A DNA stretch of 64,000 bases. Origin: Adiantum capillus-veneris (Eukaryota > Streptophyta > Polypodiopsida > Polypodiales > Pteridaceae). Both the position numbers and the translations under genes were made by a program. This document shows, piece after piece, positions 22,355 through 33,881 of the stretch (positions are counted from its first letter, which is position 1; every line of letters begins with the position of its first letter). The notes beneath the pieces were generated by a model. It was not told the origin of the DNA and did not search any database. It saw only the letters and a program-made list of their open reading frames with translations. Location: contig CM043967.1 in assembly GCA_014529385.2 (NCBI GenBank), positions 133,354,682 to 133,418,681 of the forward strand, written 5' to 3'.

Positions 22355-22800
22355 ATGAAAAAGAGAGGTTGCAAAATGTGCAAGGAGCTCATACAAAAGG
22401 CCCAAGCTCTTATGAAACCACATATTCCATATGCTCCAAAAATGGAGGTGCTAATCCACGAAAAAATCCAGGAACTAGAAAGTCATGTTATTGTAAACAA
22501 AGAGGAAGATCCAGGAGTTGAGGGACCTTTATATACAAGGAAAGTAGCTAATACCACAGATGGGGTGGTCTCACAAGCAATGATGCTTAATCCAGAGGTA
22601 GAAGAACTGTGGCCACAATCCTTATGGGATCGATCAGAAACCAAAAAGATGGTAGTGCTACTTTGCAGTCAGCACCTATCCCTGAGATAAACATGGATCA
22701 TGAATTTTTCCCAGGAGATATAAGATCTTTATATGGGGATTCTAGGTCTGTAGCATCTGAAGAGAGAAAACCACGCTCTCTAAAGACTTTGCCATTGTAG
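22355..22800 (+). pseudogene. Fragment of A-family gag-protease linker
   Basis: Two overlapping frames (KMCKELIQKAQALMKPHI and LQSAPIPEINMDHEFFPGDI) match the linker of element A at about 2310-2760 (EMCKHLIETAQALMEPKV; LQSAPILEINLDNGFYPADI). A frameshift lies near 22620. Sequence similarity stops at about 22800, where the LTR-like DNA of element D begins. It is an isolated remnant, probably the left part of an older element into which D was inserted. Confidence 0.7.
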
Positions 22801-23715
22801 GACGCATGTCTAACCTCACCATCCTATCTTATTGCAGTATTAGCGAGAACCACGATTAAATTGTCAATCCATGGGATGAAGCTGACTCGACTAGTGCATA
22901 GAGGCTACAAGAGGTTTTCAATCTCTCGGAAAACAACTAACAACTCGCGTCTAACTCAGGCTACACTCAAGTGACTGAAATCACCAAAAGCCAATCACTC
23001 ATCGACAAACAAATCACATCTGTTACAGCATCAAATGACATCCAAACGTAATGAAACTTCTAGGAAAAGTTTATAAGACCTAAGCACACATGCTTATGGT
23101 CTCAAACTCCACTTTAGGTCAAGTTTCAAAATCGCGATTATTAACAGCATTGGATTTTTGACCTAGTCATTTTCGACTCAGAATGCATCTAAATGCTTAG
23201 CAATGATGCCCCATTACCCTGCCTATGCTTAGTTTTTTATTTAAAAGTGCAAATTCCTAGTTATGATAAAATTAGGCCGCGGATCAACGACACAAAAGCT
23301 ACGAAATATTGTGAACTGCTTATGTCAATGCGTAGATCTCTTACCTGCGGTTGTAATGCAACAAATGCGACTACAATGTGACAACCAAAGAGGGAGTAGG
23401 AAGCGCGAGAAGGAGAGGAGTGAGCGTTGTTAGTTCACGTTGTGTATTTCTTATCCAAAAACTTATAAAAAACTTACAAAAATTGGCTTTTATACCTTAG
23501 CCAAGGTTTTTTGGTGGTCAAACCTAATAATCTGGAGTTCTACCAAAGCTGCGTAATGACAGGTTGATACAATCTGGAAGCTTGTAGCCCCGACTCATTA
23601 ATTACAGAGTTTATCCGAAAAAATAAGAGTTATAATATTCCCAATTTATCAAAATAATAAGTGTTTTACAAAGAGAACTCCGAAAAATGGTATCCATGTT
23701 AGCTTGCTGCTAACA
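22801..23715 (-). repeat. Presumed 3' LTR of element D
   Basis: On the minus strand an LTR start TGTTAGCAGC ends at 23715, directly after a purine run. The following DNA shares blocks with the LTR of element F (CAGATTGTATC and GGAATATTAT), so the LTRs are related but clearly diverged. The left limit at about 22801 is set only by the end of the gag fragment. A splice-donor-like CCGCAG/GTAAGA lies near 23344 on the minus strand. Confidence 0.5.
23130..23139. repeat. AATCGCGATT palindrome in LTR region of element D
   Basis: It is followed by ATTAAC, the same context as at 36489-36507 in the leader of D. Confidence 0.85.
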
Positions 23716-23728
23716 TTCCCCCCTCGTC
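23716..23728 (-). promoter_or_regulatory. Polypurine tract of element D
   Basis: On the minus strand ACGAGGGGGGAA lies directly before the LTR start TGTTAGCAG. It follows the C-terminal domain of the P-type protein, as in element B. Confidence 0.65.
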
Positions 23729-23753
23729 GCCTATGCCGTCCCTTGACACAGCT

Positions 23754-25096
23754 TTATGGGCTGAAATAGGCTTTGGACTGGCGACTAGCAAGGCGGTCTT
23801 TAAGTGCATTCAGTGCCTTTTGGTATCTGATTTTTCTTTCTTTATCTGGCACTTGCAGAAACTGCATGGTCACTCTATTCTTCAGCTCCACCACTGAGTA
23901 GCCTGCAAATCTTGAAGTGAGGTTGTTGATCTCACTGGCGCAAATATCTTCGTTCGCCAAGTGAAGAATCCCGTGTAGAAAGCTTACTCGAACGCCAACA
24001 TATTACGTGATGGCAAGAACATACACCGGGCGTAGAAGCCATAGAGTACTTTTTCAAAAGACTGACCACTGAGATCATAGCATAATCCTTTATTTCCCTT
24101 GAGGAATGACATCCACAGGGTGCCTACTTGCTCTGGCTCATGAAAAACTTCAATACAAGTGAGAAGCATTCGGCATATCTTTTATAACATGGTGCAAGAG
24201 AGATATGGTAGACTCTTGAAGAAAGACATGGCGCCCATTAGGGTTTTCACCATGTATTCCTCTATTGCTTGTCCTTTCTTTGGAGCTGGCAGTCTTGGGT
24301 AGTTCAACCAGGTTGGCCGCTTCTTTGTCAGTGCCTCATGCTCTTGCCATGTCTTTACTCTTGGTACTGGACAAAAAATGGGATCTCTTTGCAGGGCTGC
24401 AGGTGCTCTTTGAACAGAATCACATACCTCGGATTCTTGTTCAACCAGCTCAAGCTCCACTTTGGGTGGTCTTTATTTGCACCATCTTCTTGCATGTCTT
24501 TGTAGAGACTCTCTTTTACCTGTAGTAGTTTCACTTTTATGAGAGGGTATGGCAGGGATTGTTGATGCCATTGTGCATTGATCTGATTGGGAGTGAGTTG
24601 AGTGACATTGACAGAGTGTAGAACTCTTAACTCCCAATCCATCACGGCCTTCCACTGGTCATCCACCTCTTGTGTGATCTTTTCTTTCATTGCGTTTTCT
24701 TTAGCTTTTGATAGCTGGACCATGGGCAATGTGTCTACATCTGTAATATTTATCCGAAAATCATCTTCACCACTCGGATCTGCTATGGACTGTGTCTCCA
24801 ACTCAGCAAATGAGACCGAGGGTATATCTATCTACGGCGGCTCTGAAGTGCATGCCTCTTCCTGCGTATCCGGATTTCCTTCTCTCAGGAGCTGGTTAAC
24901 TCTTTTGAGCTCAGCTATTTCTTTTAGGAGCTCTTCTTCTCTCTGGACCCACATCAAAGCCACGTCTCTGCGCTAAGATTGTTCCAGCTTTAATTCCAGC
25001 TCAAGGTCTTTGTTCTTTTTCTCTAGTGCCTTGTATACCTCATTTGTTCCTTTGATCGAGGCCATGGCTGGATTTTCTCTGATTTGCCGTAAGAAG
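23754..25096 (-). pseudogene. P-type protein of element D, C-terminal conserved domain
   Basis: Read on the minus strand, the blocks are: a region with PKWSLSWLNKNPR, then DPIFCPVPRVKTWQEH, LNYPRLPAPKKG, YMVKTLMGAMSFFKSLPYL, TCIEVFHEPEQVGTLWMSFLKGNKG and CMFLPSRNMLAFE. A last segment at 23960-23754 reads VVELKNRVTMQFLQVPDKERK. They match, block for block, the plus-strand copy of element B at 20560-21140. Frames change near 24180 and 24460. The domain ends about 25 bases before the PPT. No known enzymatic motif is visible. It is probably a structural or nucleic-acid-binding part of a gag-like protein, by position only. Confidence 0.6.
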
Positions 25097-25101
25097 ATTG
25101 C

Positions 25102-26241
25102 CTAATTTTTTATTCTCTGTTTGGAGTATTGTAATGAGGCATTGGCAACATCAAACTGCACTTGAATTTCTTGATCTGACAGGGTTGTCGTAAGAAGTTC
25201 ATTTGTAACTTCTGTCAATTGTTCGCCTTTTGCCTTGCAAGCATCTGATAATTTGGTGAGCAGATCACCTAACTCTTTCATTTCTTTCTGATGTCTATCT
25301 CTGGCTAGCTGATGTTGTTCAGCTTTGGCTTTCATCTCCTGCACTTGCCTCTGAAGATCGATGATGACGTTCATTCTGTCTTCTAACTCTCCTTGGAGAG
25401 CGTCAATCACCATCTCGAGCTCTTTAGCCTTTGTGCTACGGTTAAGTGCTGCTGATCGGAGTCTCTGCGTCATATCTTGCATCTGCCTTGCATATTTTTT
25501 TACTTGCAATATTGCCTCGTCATTAGACTTCCAATCCTCCTCTCTGGCTTACTAGGTTGATGTGCCTGCAGCCTCATGTGTGTCTTTGTGATGCGTCGTG
25601 GTTGCTGGTTCTTCTTGCGTGGAGGTAGAGGGTTGGTCTTCTTCTTCTTTGTCATCATGAGGCTTTGTGGATGCCTTGGCTGTTTCTTGTTGAGTGGAAG
25701 TAGAGGGTGTTTCAGCCTTCTCTTGCTGTGCTGCAGTAGATGGTGCTGGCTCAGATTTTGATGTCTCTTCTAGTGTAGGGCTCACTTCCTTTTTCGGCTC
25801 AGGTTCTTTCTCTTGTTGTTGCTCTTGTGTAGTAGTAGCTTCTTGTGCAGTGGTAGCCTCTTGTTCAGGTTTAGTTTCTTTAGTTAGCTCTTTTACGATG
25901 TCTTTACCTGCAGGTGATGGTGGTGGGCTTGGCATGGGATGGTCTTATTGTTCCGTAGGCGGTGAAGTGGGTCTGGGAGACTCGTAGCCTTGTTCTTGTG
26001 CTTCTTCACTAGCCGTTTCTTCAACTTGTCTTTGTTCCTCTGCCTCTTTGGCTTTTCTAGCCGCTTCTTCGGCTTCTTTCAGCTTGAGGGCTTCGGCTTC
26101 TTGGTACATTTTCTCCAAATTCTCTATCGTATCTTCAGTCTCTTTTCTAGTGTGATGCTTCTTTCTTGGGCCTCTAAGTCCTCTAGGCACCCATTTCTTT
26201 GGGTCCTTCCCTTGTTGCTTGTCAACTGCGCTGGTAGGCGT
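25102..26241 (-). pseudogene. P-type protein of element D, coiled-coil and low-complexity middle part
   Basis: In protein order: a basic entry (GKDPKKWVPRGLRGPRKKHH, about 26200), a Glu/Ala/Lys helix (EAEALKLKEAEEAARKAKEA), a stop near 25945, a proline start (PSPPPSPAGKD), a long Glu/Thr/Gln/Ser-rich repeat region, a stop near 25552, and a 135-residue heptad-like coiled coil (MQDMTQRLRSAALNRS ... VIIDLQRQVQEMKAKAEQ). The same order (coil, proline run) is seen in element B. The coding DNA starts directly at 26241, where the repeat flanking element E begins, so the P-type ORF was interrupted there. The coil suggests self-association. Confidence 0.55.
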
Positions 26242-28674
26242 TGATGGAGCAAAAGACACCATGCATGCACTCACACACCCAGACAACTCAACACTACACA
26301 AGGAATTTGATTAAATTCCAACCCACACACACCACCACTCAAGCTCAATAAAAACACTACCCACAAGCTCAATTCAAACTCCAAACGCCTCGACCTATTA
26401 GCCCTTGCCTCCCCACAGACACTACAAGGTGAGTCGAGGTGATCAAACTTGAAATCACGCTTGATGGTTACCAAAATACACAAGAAAAACCATCAAAAAC
26501 TCCAGCCACAAAAGGCCACTCTCAAACCATTGCAAAAGCTTTACCAAACTCCACTCTGTTGGACTCTTTGGAGTAGCGCCAACCCTAATGGCACCGATAC
26601 AGTGTCACATAGTCTTGCAAAAAGCCGCACCTTCTTCCCTCAATTCCTTGCATACACACATCCATGGAAACCTTAGAACTTACATAGACTCTCCCAAGTG
26701 CAAAATTGAAGAGAGAAAGCTCTCATTCACTCCTCCACACACTCGAAAACAGGACGCGAACGCAACGGGACTGCACTAGACCACCTGTAGGAACCCTGCT
26801 TCCTCCCACACACAAAGAGGTGAAAGTGTTGATATTGCTCTCCAAACGTTCTCCCTCAGCCATGAACATCATGGCACCATGAGTGATGTGGCAATTTGAA
26901 GCCATTTCACACCTTTTTTTACCTTTTTTGGCCCAGTTTTGGCCAAAAAAGGTCCAGTTTTGGCCAATATTGACCCCTGGCGGGCATTTTTCATGGGAAA
27001 AACCCCAAACAGACTCCAAAATTCACCAAATTTTGTATTCTTGACCCTTGATATCCAAATCATGTTTCCACATCTCCAGATTCTATTTTGGACCACTTCT
27101 AGAGCGGTGCATGCATCATCGCAGATCAGGCACCATAAATAGACAGTTACTGCATGTCCCAAACTTCTTAAGCGGGATGAGAGTACCCACACTTGTCGCT
27201 TGCATTATTTAAATTCTAGAAAGCTAAAACACGTTCTCTAGAGACAAATAAGCCACCTAGAACCATCCAAGGCCCCGATACCCTATCCAGGCATGTACAT
27301 GTGCTTGACTGCTGGCACGCGAACCTGACTATTCACAATGCGTACAGGTTGCATCTTTTTTAGAACTTAAAAACACTTTACAAAGCTCCCAAATGCATGT
27401 ATTTACATCTTTTTGTACATATGACCATGCATATAAACACTACTTTGTACACGCCAAAAGCGGTCTATCAGCGGGTTTTTCTCTTTCAAAGCGAGCTTGT
27501 TTCTACGCGGGCTCTTCTTGGTGGGCGGCCATAGCTTTTCTCTTCATTTCTTCTCTTCTTTCTCTCTTCTCCTCGTTATCAGAGCTCTCGCTACTGTGCC
27601 TTCCCGGTGAGCTTTCAGTCGACTCTTCATTTGATTTATAAGATCTCTTCCCTGATCTTGTAGCTCTAAGAGATGATTATGCTTACAATATCCATGTGTT
27701 TTGGTCAAGGGCAGGTGGTAGATTGTCATCCATGCCGATGGCATGGTATGCTATCCTTGTCAAGACTTCTGGTGCACCCAAGTAAGTGATCTTGCCTTCT
27801 TTCTTGGTGCCCTTCAGAGTGGTCAAGATATATTGAGCGTGGTCCACCGATTGCTCGGTTGTTGACTTTAGAACTTGTGTGAATGTGGTGGGCAATCGTG
27901 TGATTTGGCGTGGTGTACCTTGGTGGCCTTTTTGCCAAGAAATGGAGGTGCTGGTGGTATAATCTGGCTGGCTCTTCCACTTGTTTGTGAATTAATTCAG
28001 CAAAGGTAGTTGCGGCTGTCTCTTTGGTAAAAGTTCCTATTTTTTTTCTATCCCTTGCTCTCATGGTCATTCCTTCTGTGGGCAGTCTGAGTGCTTCTGC
28101 CACTATATCTTTAGTTATGACCACTTCGACCTTGTTTCCCTGAGTGTCAGATATTTGGGCCGTTCCATCCTCTTTAATTATGGACAAAAGCTCGTAAGCT
28201 TTCTGAAAATCCACTCCGCAAGGCTCCTATTCATAAAAGTCTCTGAGTCCTAGCCTACGGTTGGCTTCTTTGGTCTCTGGCTTCGCGGCAATATCATATA
28301 CTTCCTTAGGTAGGAGTTGCAACTCCTCCTGATGTCCTTCTTCACTCTTGAATCTGCCGGTGAAGATTGTAGTGTGATGCTCTTCTAGCTATTCTTTGGA
28401 GAGGTATGCTGCCTTGGTTGCTTTGACTGAATCAGGGTCTAGTTGATACGCGGGCAGTTCCTGAAACTTTTCCTTTTGGTTGAGCTTTTTCTTGGCCCTC
28501 TCTGCTACTTGGATGGATCCTGTTCAGTGAATAGAGTGCAAAGTTAGCAGATTTGTTGAAATTTTCTCTGAAATGTCCTTTAATCTGAATGCTGATAATT
28601 TTGGTCCAATGTGCTTCAAATCAATTTCTTAACAAGCATAGATGCATAAAAACATGCAAGGAACAAAACTTCAA
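26242..28674 (-). repeat. 2.43-kb direct repeat flanking element E, left copy
   Basis: This matches 33887-36459 along its whole length, from TGATGGAGCAAAAG at the left edge to GGAACAAAACTTCAAA at the right. On the minus strand it would start TGAAG and end CATCA. The left 1.2 kb is non-coding and LTR-like; the right half contains the N-terminal part of the P-type protein. The two copies differ more in the left half than in the right half by eye. No target duplication is seen outside the two copies (GGCGT on the left, AAGTC on the right). Confidence 0.85.
27544..28500 (-). pseudogene. P-type protein N-terminal part, left copy
   Basis: On the minus strand the blocks YELLSIIKEDGTAQISD, VEVVITKDIVAEALRLPTEG, FAELIHKQVEEPARLYHQH, KRPPRYTTPN and EVLTRIAYHAIGM are present, with frameshifts near 27730 and 27900 and stops near 28215 and 28395. 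They align with the plus-strand core of element B at 11811-12300. After a DQNTWIL segment comes a basic helix (ELQDQGRDLINQMKSRLK). This is the partner of the copy at 35194-36310. The continuation of the protein lies at 26241 and below, beyond the LTR-like stretch. Confidence 0.6.
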
Positions 28675-28689
28675 AACATGCATCTAGAA

Positions 28690-29767
28690 CCACATCCCTC
28701 GCAAAATATTTCTTCAATCTATAACCATTTATTACGTTCACTAGACAATTTTTACAACTCATATGTGCCATTAGAAAATACATGCTTCACTCTGTATGGA
28801 CCCAATTTGTCCCTCAACTTCTTTTGAAAAGTAAAATCCAAGCGAGAATCATACTTCATCACCAGATCTCCCTCTTTGATCTGTTTCTCTGGCAACCTCT
28901 TATTCATTTTCCTTATCCTTGTCTCTGCTTGTTGAAGATAATAATCACTGGATTTCTCTCTATTCATTCGCAACAACTCTAGAGAAAGAATTCTTTCTTG
29001 TAGCTTGTCATTGTGCTCACCTTGCATTCTGCACAACAACTTCAAGGCATCCAATTGCACTTGTATGGGCATAAGAGCTTCTTTTCCATAAACAAGCTCA
29101 TATGGTGTAAATTGGGTCGACACCCTATATGCAGTTATATAAGCCCACAAACACTTTTCCAAGTCCAAGTCCCGCTCTTCAGGATGCTCTCTAGCATACT
29201 TTGATAGCATCTTCACAATTTGACCATTGCAGTTCTCAACCAATCCATTGCACTGTGGGTAGTAAGGAGAAGAATGCCTATGCTTAATTTTCAATTTCTC
29301 CATGAGAGCAGCAACAAGTTTTCCCCTAAACCCTGGTCCACGATCAGAAATGATAACCATAGGAGCTTCAAACCTGCAACACACCTGTTCATATAAAAAA
29401 GAGGCCACACTTCTTGCTGTTACATCTTTTACTGCTCTTGCTCCACCCATTTTGTCAAATAGTCCACAGCCACAAGGATATACCTTTTTCCATTGTTGGT
29501 TCTTGACATTGGACCTACAGCATCTACTCCCCATTTTGCAAATGCATCAAAAGACATTATAGCTTTTTGAGGCTCAGCCAAAAGCTTCCAATTTACAAAC
29601 ACTTGGCATTCATGGCATGACTTGCACCAAAAATAAGCATCTCTCATCATAGAGGGCCAACAGTAACCTGCTCTGAAAACACGAAATACAACCTGATCCT
29701 TGCCTTGATGGCCTGTTTCTTCATGACAGTGCTCCAAAATCAAGCCTATCTCTTCTTTGTACGGCAT
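28690..29767 (-). pseudogene. integrase of element E
   Basis: The zinc module is at the start (ILEHCHEETGHQGKD ... CKSCHEC). The catalytic core has WGVDAVGPM, ISDRGPGF and NGLVENCNG, so all three acidic residues are present. The core is split by a frame change near 29440. The middle shows LWAYITAYRVSTQFTPYELVYG, and the C-terminal part has EGDLVMKYDSRLD, LRDKLGPYRVKHVFSNGTYEL and then an NGYRLKKYF end near 28690. It resembles the integrase remnant of element H (51593-52392) more than that of element A. The chain stops almost at the edge of the flanking repeat. Confidence 0.85.
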
Positions 29768-30934
29768 TTCTCAAAATGCTATCCTTGCCATAAAGCATGA
29801 GATCCTCACCTATCAATGTGTAGTTTCTTGCTTTTGCAACTATTCTCTTACGCTGAACCTTTGACATGCCCTGTGGACATTGCCCTTTACCAAGAAATAC
29901 TTCTACATCTGGCAATGATTCCCTTCTTGCATACAAGGCTTCCTTGACCTTTAAAGGAGCTACCAAGGCATCCAACTTGTCCCTAGCCAACTCATCAGCT
30001 TCTTTATTCTGATCACAAGGAACATGCTTAAACTGTATCTTCTCAAACTCATGCAAAAGCTTCTTGATGCCATAGAACCACTTCTTCAAATTGTCTTTCT
30101 TAACATTCCACAAACCAAGCAACTGATTCATGACTAGCAATGCATCCCCTTTTGCGATGACCCTCTTCAATCCAAACTCAACGCACTGCTTCAACCCAAG
30201 GAAAAGCGTGAGATACTCAGCCTCATTGTTACTTTCAGCTTCATCAAGATCGTAAGCTCTAGAAAAGATTACATCACCTTTTGGGTTCTTAATGACTACC
30301 CCACCACTTGCCTTTTGAAGAAATTTCTTGTATGCACCATCAAACATCATTGTATACGCATCCGTAATATCTACTTCCTCTTCATGATCATCCTTGTCAA
30401 CCCTTGGGTAAGATGGAAGCTCCCCTCCCTTATGTACCATTATGTCTGCCAAGTGAGATTTAACAGATTGATCCACTTTAAACTCAAACTCATACTCTTG
30501 AAGCTCCAAAGTCCACTTTAAGATGCGCTTGCTAGGCTTCACATGTTGTACTACATCAGGCAAAAGATTCGATGTGGTGAGCACAACTTTTGGGGCAACA
30601 GATAGGTTTTGAACCTGCGACAAGCAAGAACCAAGACGAATACCCACTGTTCCATTTTCGTGTAGGAGAACTTGCTTACATTCTTTATCTTGCTCTCGAA
30701 ATAAACTGGCTTGAAGTTCCTTCCTTGCTTTTGTAAGAGAACCGACCCAAAAGCTACTGAACCCACACTAATAGATACATAGAAAATCGGCTGCAAGTCG
30801 GGAGGACTCACTGTTGGTAAAGCACACAATACCTCCTTGATACCATCAAAAGCATGTTGCATGTCTTCATTCCACTCAAACCCTTGAACTCTTTGACTCC
30901 ATTTCTGGAGAGGATACACATATTGACATAGCAT
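29721..30934 (-). pseudogene. RNase H and second (archaeal-type) RNase H of element E
   Basis: The first RNase H (30934-30551) is degenerate: its first motif reads FYVSISVGSVAFGSVLLQ, with no Asp where the catalytic one belongs. The second RNase H (about 30380-29960) keeps a full set: MMFDGAYKKF, SNNEAEYLTLFLGLK, IAKGDALLVMNQ and NKEADELA. This is an RNase HI type domain placed between RT/RNase H and integrase, as in Tat/Ogre elements. A spacer leads to the integrase zinc module at 29767. The good state of the second domain and the loss in the first fits relaxed need for the first. Confidence 0.8.
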
Positions 30935-31822
30935 CCAAAAAAATGTGACAAGTACCTAAGCTTATGCACAAATGATGCCAAATCCTTTGTGTTGCTGGGC
31001 GGATCCATAAGCAATAAAGCCTTAACTTTCTCTGGGTCAGCTTCTATTCCATTTTGGGAAACCACATGTCCTAGCAAATGGACTCTGGCATGAGAAAACT
31101 TACACTTCTTTGGGTTGCGTTGCCCACCCTCTTGTTGAAGCCTTTCAAAACTCAACCTCAGCTTCTCCAAATGTGTGACCCTTGAGCTATAACAACCAAT
31201 GTCATCCATGAAAACGTGAATGAACTTACCCAAGTAGGGACCAAACACTCTATTCATCCATCTTTGGAAGGTAGCATATGCATTAACCAACCCAAAAGGC
31301 ATTCTTTTGTAGGCAAAACAACCCCAAGGAGTAATGAAGGTCATCTTCAATCGCTATCAAGATTTGAAAGTAGCCAGAAAATCCATCCATGATTGACTAA
31401 CGTTCATGACCTGCAACCTGATTGAGAATTTCATCTAGGAAGGGTATTGGATAATGATTCCTTTTTGTGGCAGCATTCAAAGGTTCGAAATCGAAACATA
31501 TCCTAAATCTTCCATTCTTCTTGGGCACAATAGCTACTGGAGAGACCCATTCGGATTCCTCTACTCAAAAGATGAAATCCGCTTCTAAAAGCTTCCTCAC
31601 CTCTTCACGAAGTGCCTTCTCATGAATGACCCCCAACCTCCTAAGCTTTTGAACCTTTGGCTTGGCACCTTCTTTTAGATTGATTCTATGCTTGACTCCT
31701 TTAGCTCCTTGCAACTCTGTATACTCAGTGGCGAATAGCTTTGGAAACTCTGTGAACATGTCTTCATACTCCTTTTTTTCTTTCTCTATCAAGTCCTCTC
31801 CTAGCATGCTCCTTGCGTTCAC
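30808..31822 (-). pseudogene. reverse transcriptase of element E
   Basis: In minus-strand order: KHRINLKEGAKPKVQKLRR, SEWVSPVAIVPKKNGRFRI (near 31555-31500), YPIPFLDEILNQVAGHER, then MDGFSGYFQI near 31390. It continues in another frame with MTFITPWGCFAYKRMPFGLVNA, the catalytic FMDD (about 31215), HLLGHVVSQNGIEADPEK and SFVHKLRYLSHF. A frameshift near 31350 and a stop near 31565 break it. Confidence 0.85.
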
Positions 31823-31850
31823 TTTGGCAGGCTCTACAACTGCTTTTAGA

Positions 31851-32560
31851 CTATCCTTCCCCCTCCTTGACCTTCACATCATTCCCCAATGCTTCCTTTT
31901 CAACACTTATCCCAAAAAGATCAGGGCATAGTTGCATCAAGCCTTCCTCTAGACTTTCTTCTGATGATGTAGACGAAGCATCACTATCATATGACGTGGT
32001 TTCTGTCGAATCCGTATCTTGCATCTCCACTAGGGGCTGTGTACGGCTCTTGTTCTTCTTCATGTTGTAGACAATGGTCCTTCCTTTCTCTTTGTCAGGG
32101 ATGGTGATCAAGCCCGTGCCCCAATATGCTTAGCACCAAGGGTTATAATCCATGACCTCCCTAAAATGATTGGATAAGCATTCTCACCCGCTTGCATCAC
32201 GTAGCAATCAACCAAGCACTCAATCCCCAACACTTTTATCTTCACATCTTCAGCTATTCCAAGACACCTTGCCTTTTTGTGGTTGGCCATCCTCATACAG
32301 ATCGAAGCATTCACTAACATCTTAATGCCTGCTTCCTTCATGATAGCCTCGGTCATGACACACACCTGGGCACCACCATCCACATATGCTTGCACTTCCG
32401 TCTTCTTTCCAAGCATAGCTTCAACTATTGGCACCATATCCACTGGGTGACCAACCCTCAAAGATGACACCATGCTTTGATTCTTTTCCTTCTTGGAAGG
32501 AAGCCGCGTACTCACACACTTGGTCCACTGCCTCCTCAATTTAGCACTTAAAGCCACCAA
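31851..32560 (-). pseudogene. protease of element E and following spacer
   Basis: The retropepsin domain reads VQAYVDGGAQVCVMTEAIM (DGGA at the catalytic position, about 32375) and YPIILGRSWIITLGAK (about 32160). DGG instead of D[TS]G occurs in some plant gypsy proteases. A frame change near 32108 leads to an acidic, serine-rich spacer (TETTSYDSDASSTSSEES) before RT. Confidence 0.7.
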
Positions 32561-33793
32561 CTGACCAAAAGATATATTTGCCTTTTGATTTCGTATGTCA
32601 TTGACAATATCACAGTCTTCAACACCTTGGCCAAGGGGGTAGTCCTTTGGACCTATTTTCCTTCTGCGTCGTCACTTGCTACTTTCTGGTTTGTCTTCTA
32701 CCTTAGCCTTTCATTTCCTTGCTCTTGTTTCCCTCTCTTCTTCAGATTCTTTCTCCCTATCATGCCTAGCTCTCTTATCGGCCAAAACATCCACATCTTG
32801 ATGCTCAAGGGTAATGATGTTAATAGCCCTACCTTCTCCATTTTCAGGTAATGGTTGTGGTTGTGGTTGTGGTTGTTGTTGTGGTGGCGGCGCTTCTAGT
32901 GCCTGCTCTTGATGATTTTCTTCTTTTCTCCCTCACCCACATCCATATAAGGGGTATATATCCCTCCTCTCTCTCTTGGTGGTTCAGGACAATCAGGGGC
33001 GTAGTGACCCTCTTCATCACAATTGTAGCATCTTCCTTGTAGCCTTCATCCCCTACCTCTCTCAGCTGGCCGCTCCTCTCTTTGGTTCCTATTTATTATG
33101 TTAATTCTTAATTCTTGCAATTGACCGGCAAGATCATGCAAAACCCGGGCCGTAACAGGATCTGGACCTTGAACCACTCGCTCCACTCTATCATCCATTG
33201 TCACAAGAACCATTGGTTGCACCCCAACTTTCTCAGTGTGTGTCATGCCTTGCTCCCACCTTCTCTTGATCTTCTTGCTCTTGGCCTCGGTAATTTCCAC
33301 AGCTCTTTCCAATGTAGCAGGCTCATCTTGATCGACCTTCTCCCTTACACTTGGATGGAGACAATGCATAAACTGACGCCTCCAATTGCACCCAAAGTCC
33401 TTTGAAATGTTGCAAAAACTCTTTAAAGTTAGCATGAACATCTTGCTGCAAACCTCTCAATTTTGTCGTTGCTTCTGTCGCGGTTAGCTTTTTTCCAAAC
33501 CTGTCAAAAATTGCCTGCTTCACCTGCTCCCATGTTTGCTTTTTGTCTTCCTCTAAATCTTCAAACCACTCATGAGCTTCTCCTTTGAGCGCAAGAGGAA
33601 ATACATGAAGCTTTGCTTTGTCATTCACAATGTGCATACCAAGCGTATGCCACTCGAAGTCCGCAATCCAGTCCTTCACATCCTCCTTCCCTGTGAACAT
33701 TGGCCGACTATAAGCCATCTCTTTGGAGTCACGTCTCCCTTGCGTATGTGACTCCACAAAAGTTGAAGTCTTGCACCTCAACCAAACCACCAC
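32561..33793 (-). pseudogene. gag of element E
   Basis: The capsid core is FTGKEDVKDWIADFEWH ... FPLALKGEAHEWFEDLEEDKK (33700-33530), the standard gypsy gag pattern. A frameshift near 33380 is followed by RQFMHCLHPSVREKV and ERAVEITEAKSKKI. One zinc knuckle CX2CX4HX4C (CYNCDEEGHYAPDC) lies near 33030-32985, after a stop. A proline/glutamine run encoded by a GTT/GTG-like simple repeat follows near 32850-32900, then a charged Glu/Arg-rich stretch toward the protease. Confidence 0.8.
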
Positions 33794-33863
33794 TTTTCTT
33801 CAATGAAGCTCGAACTTCACAGCAAAACCGCTTCACCTGGGTGCACAACCGGCAAATTTTCGC

Positions 33864-33881
33864 TCCCCAGCGGGATCGCCA
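33864..33881 (-). promoter_or_regulatory. Primer binding site of element E
   Basis: On the minus strand TGGCGATCCCGCTGGGGA lies five bases after the LTR-like end at 33887. It resembles the TGGCGACTCTGCTGGGGA type used by Tat/Ogre elements (tRNA-Arg as far as I recall). It fixes the 5' boundary of the internal region. Confidence 0.7.

Noticed and set aside
26449-26779. ORFs repeated at 34052-34435 (for example the VTKIYKKNHQK frames)
   Set aside because: The duplication is explained by the 2.4-kb repeat; both sets run against the element orientation and lie in LTR-like DNA.
32851-33042. Plus-strand ORF beginning with a run of valines
   Set aside because: It is the antisense of the proline/glutamine-rich segment of the gag of element E.
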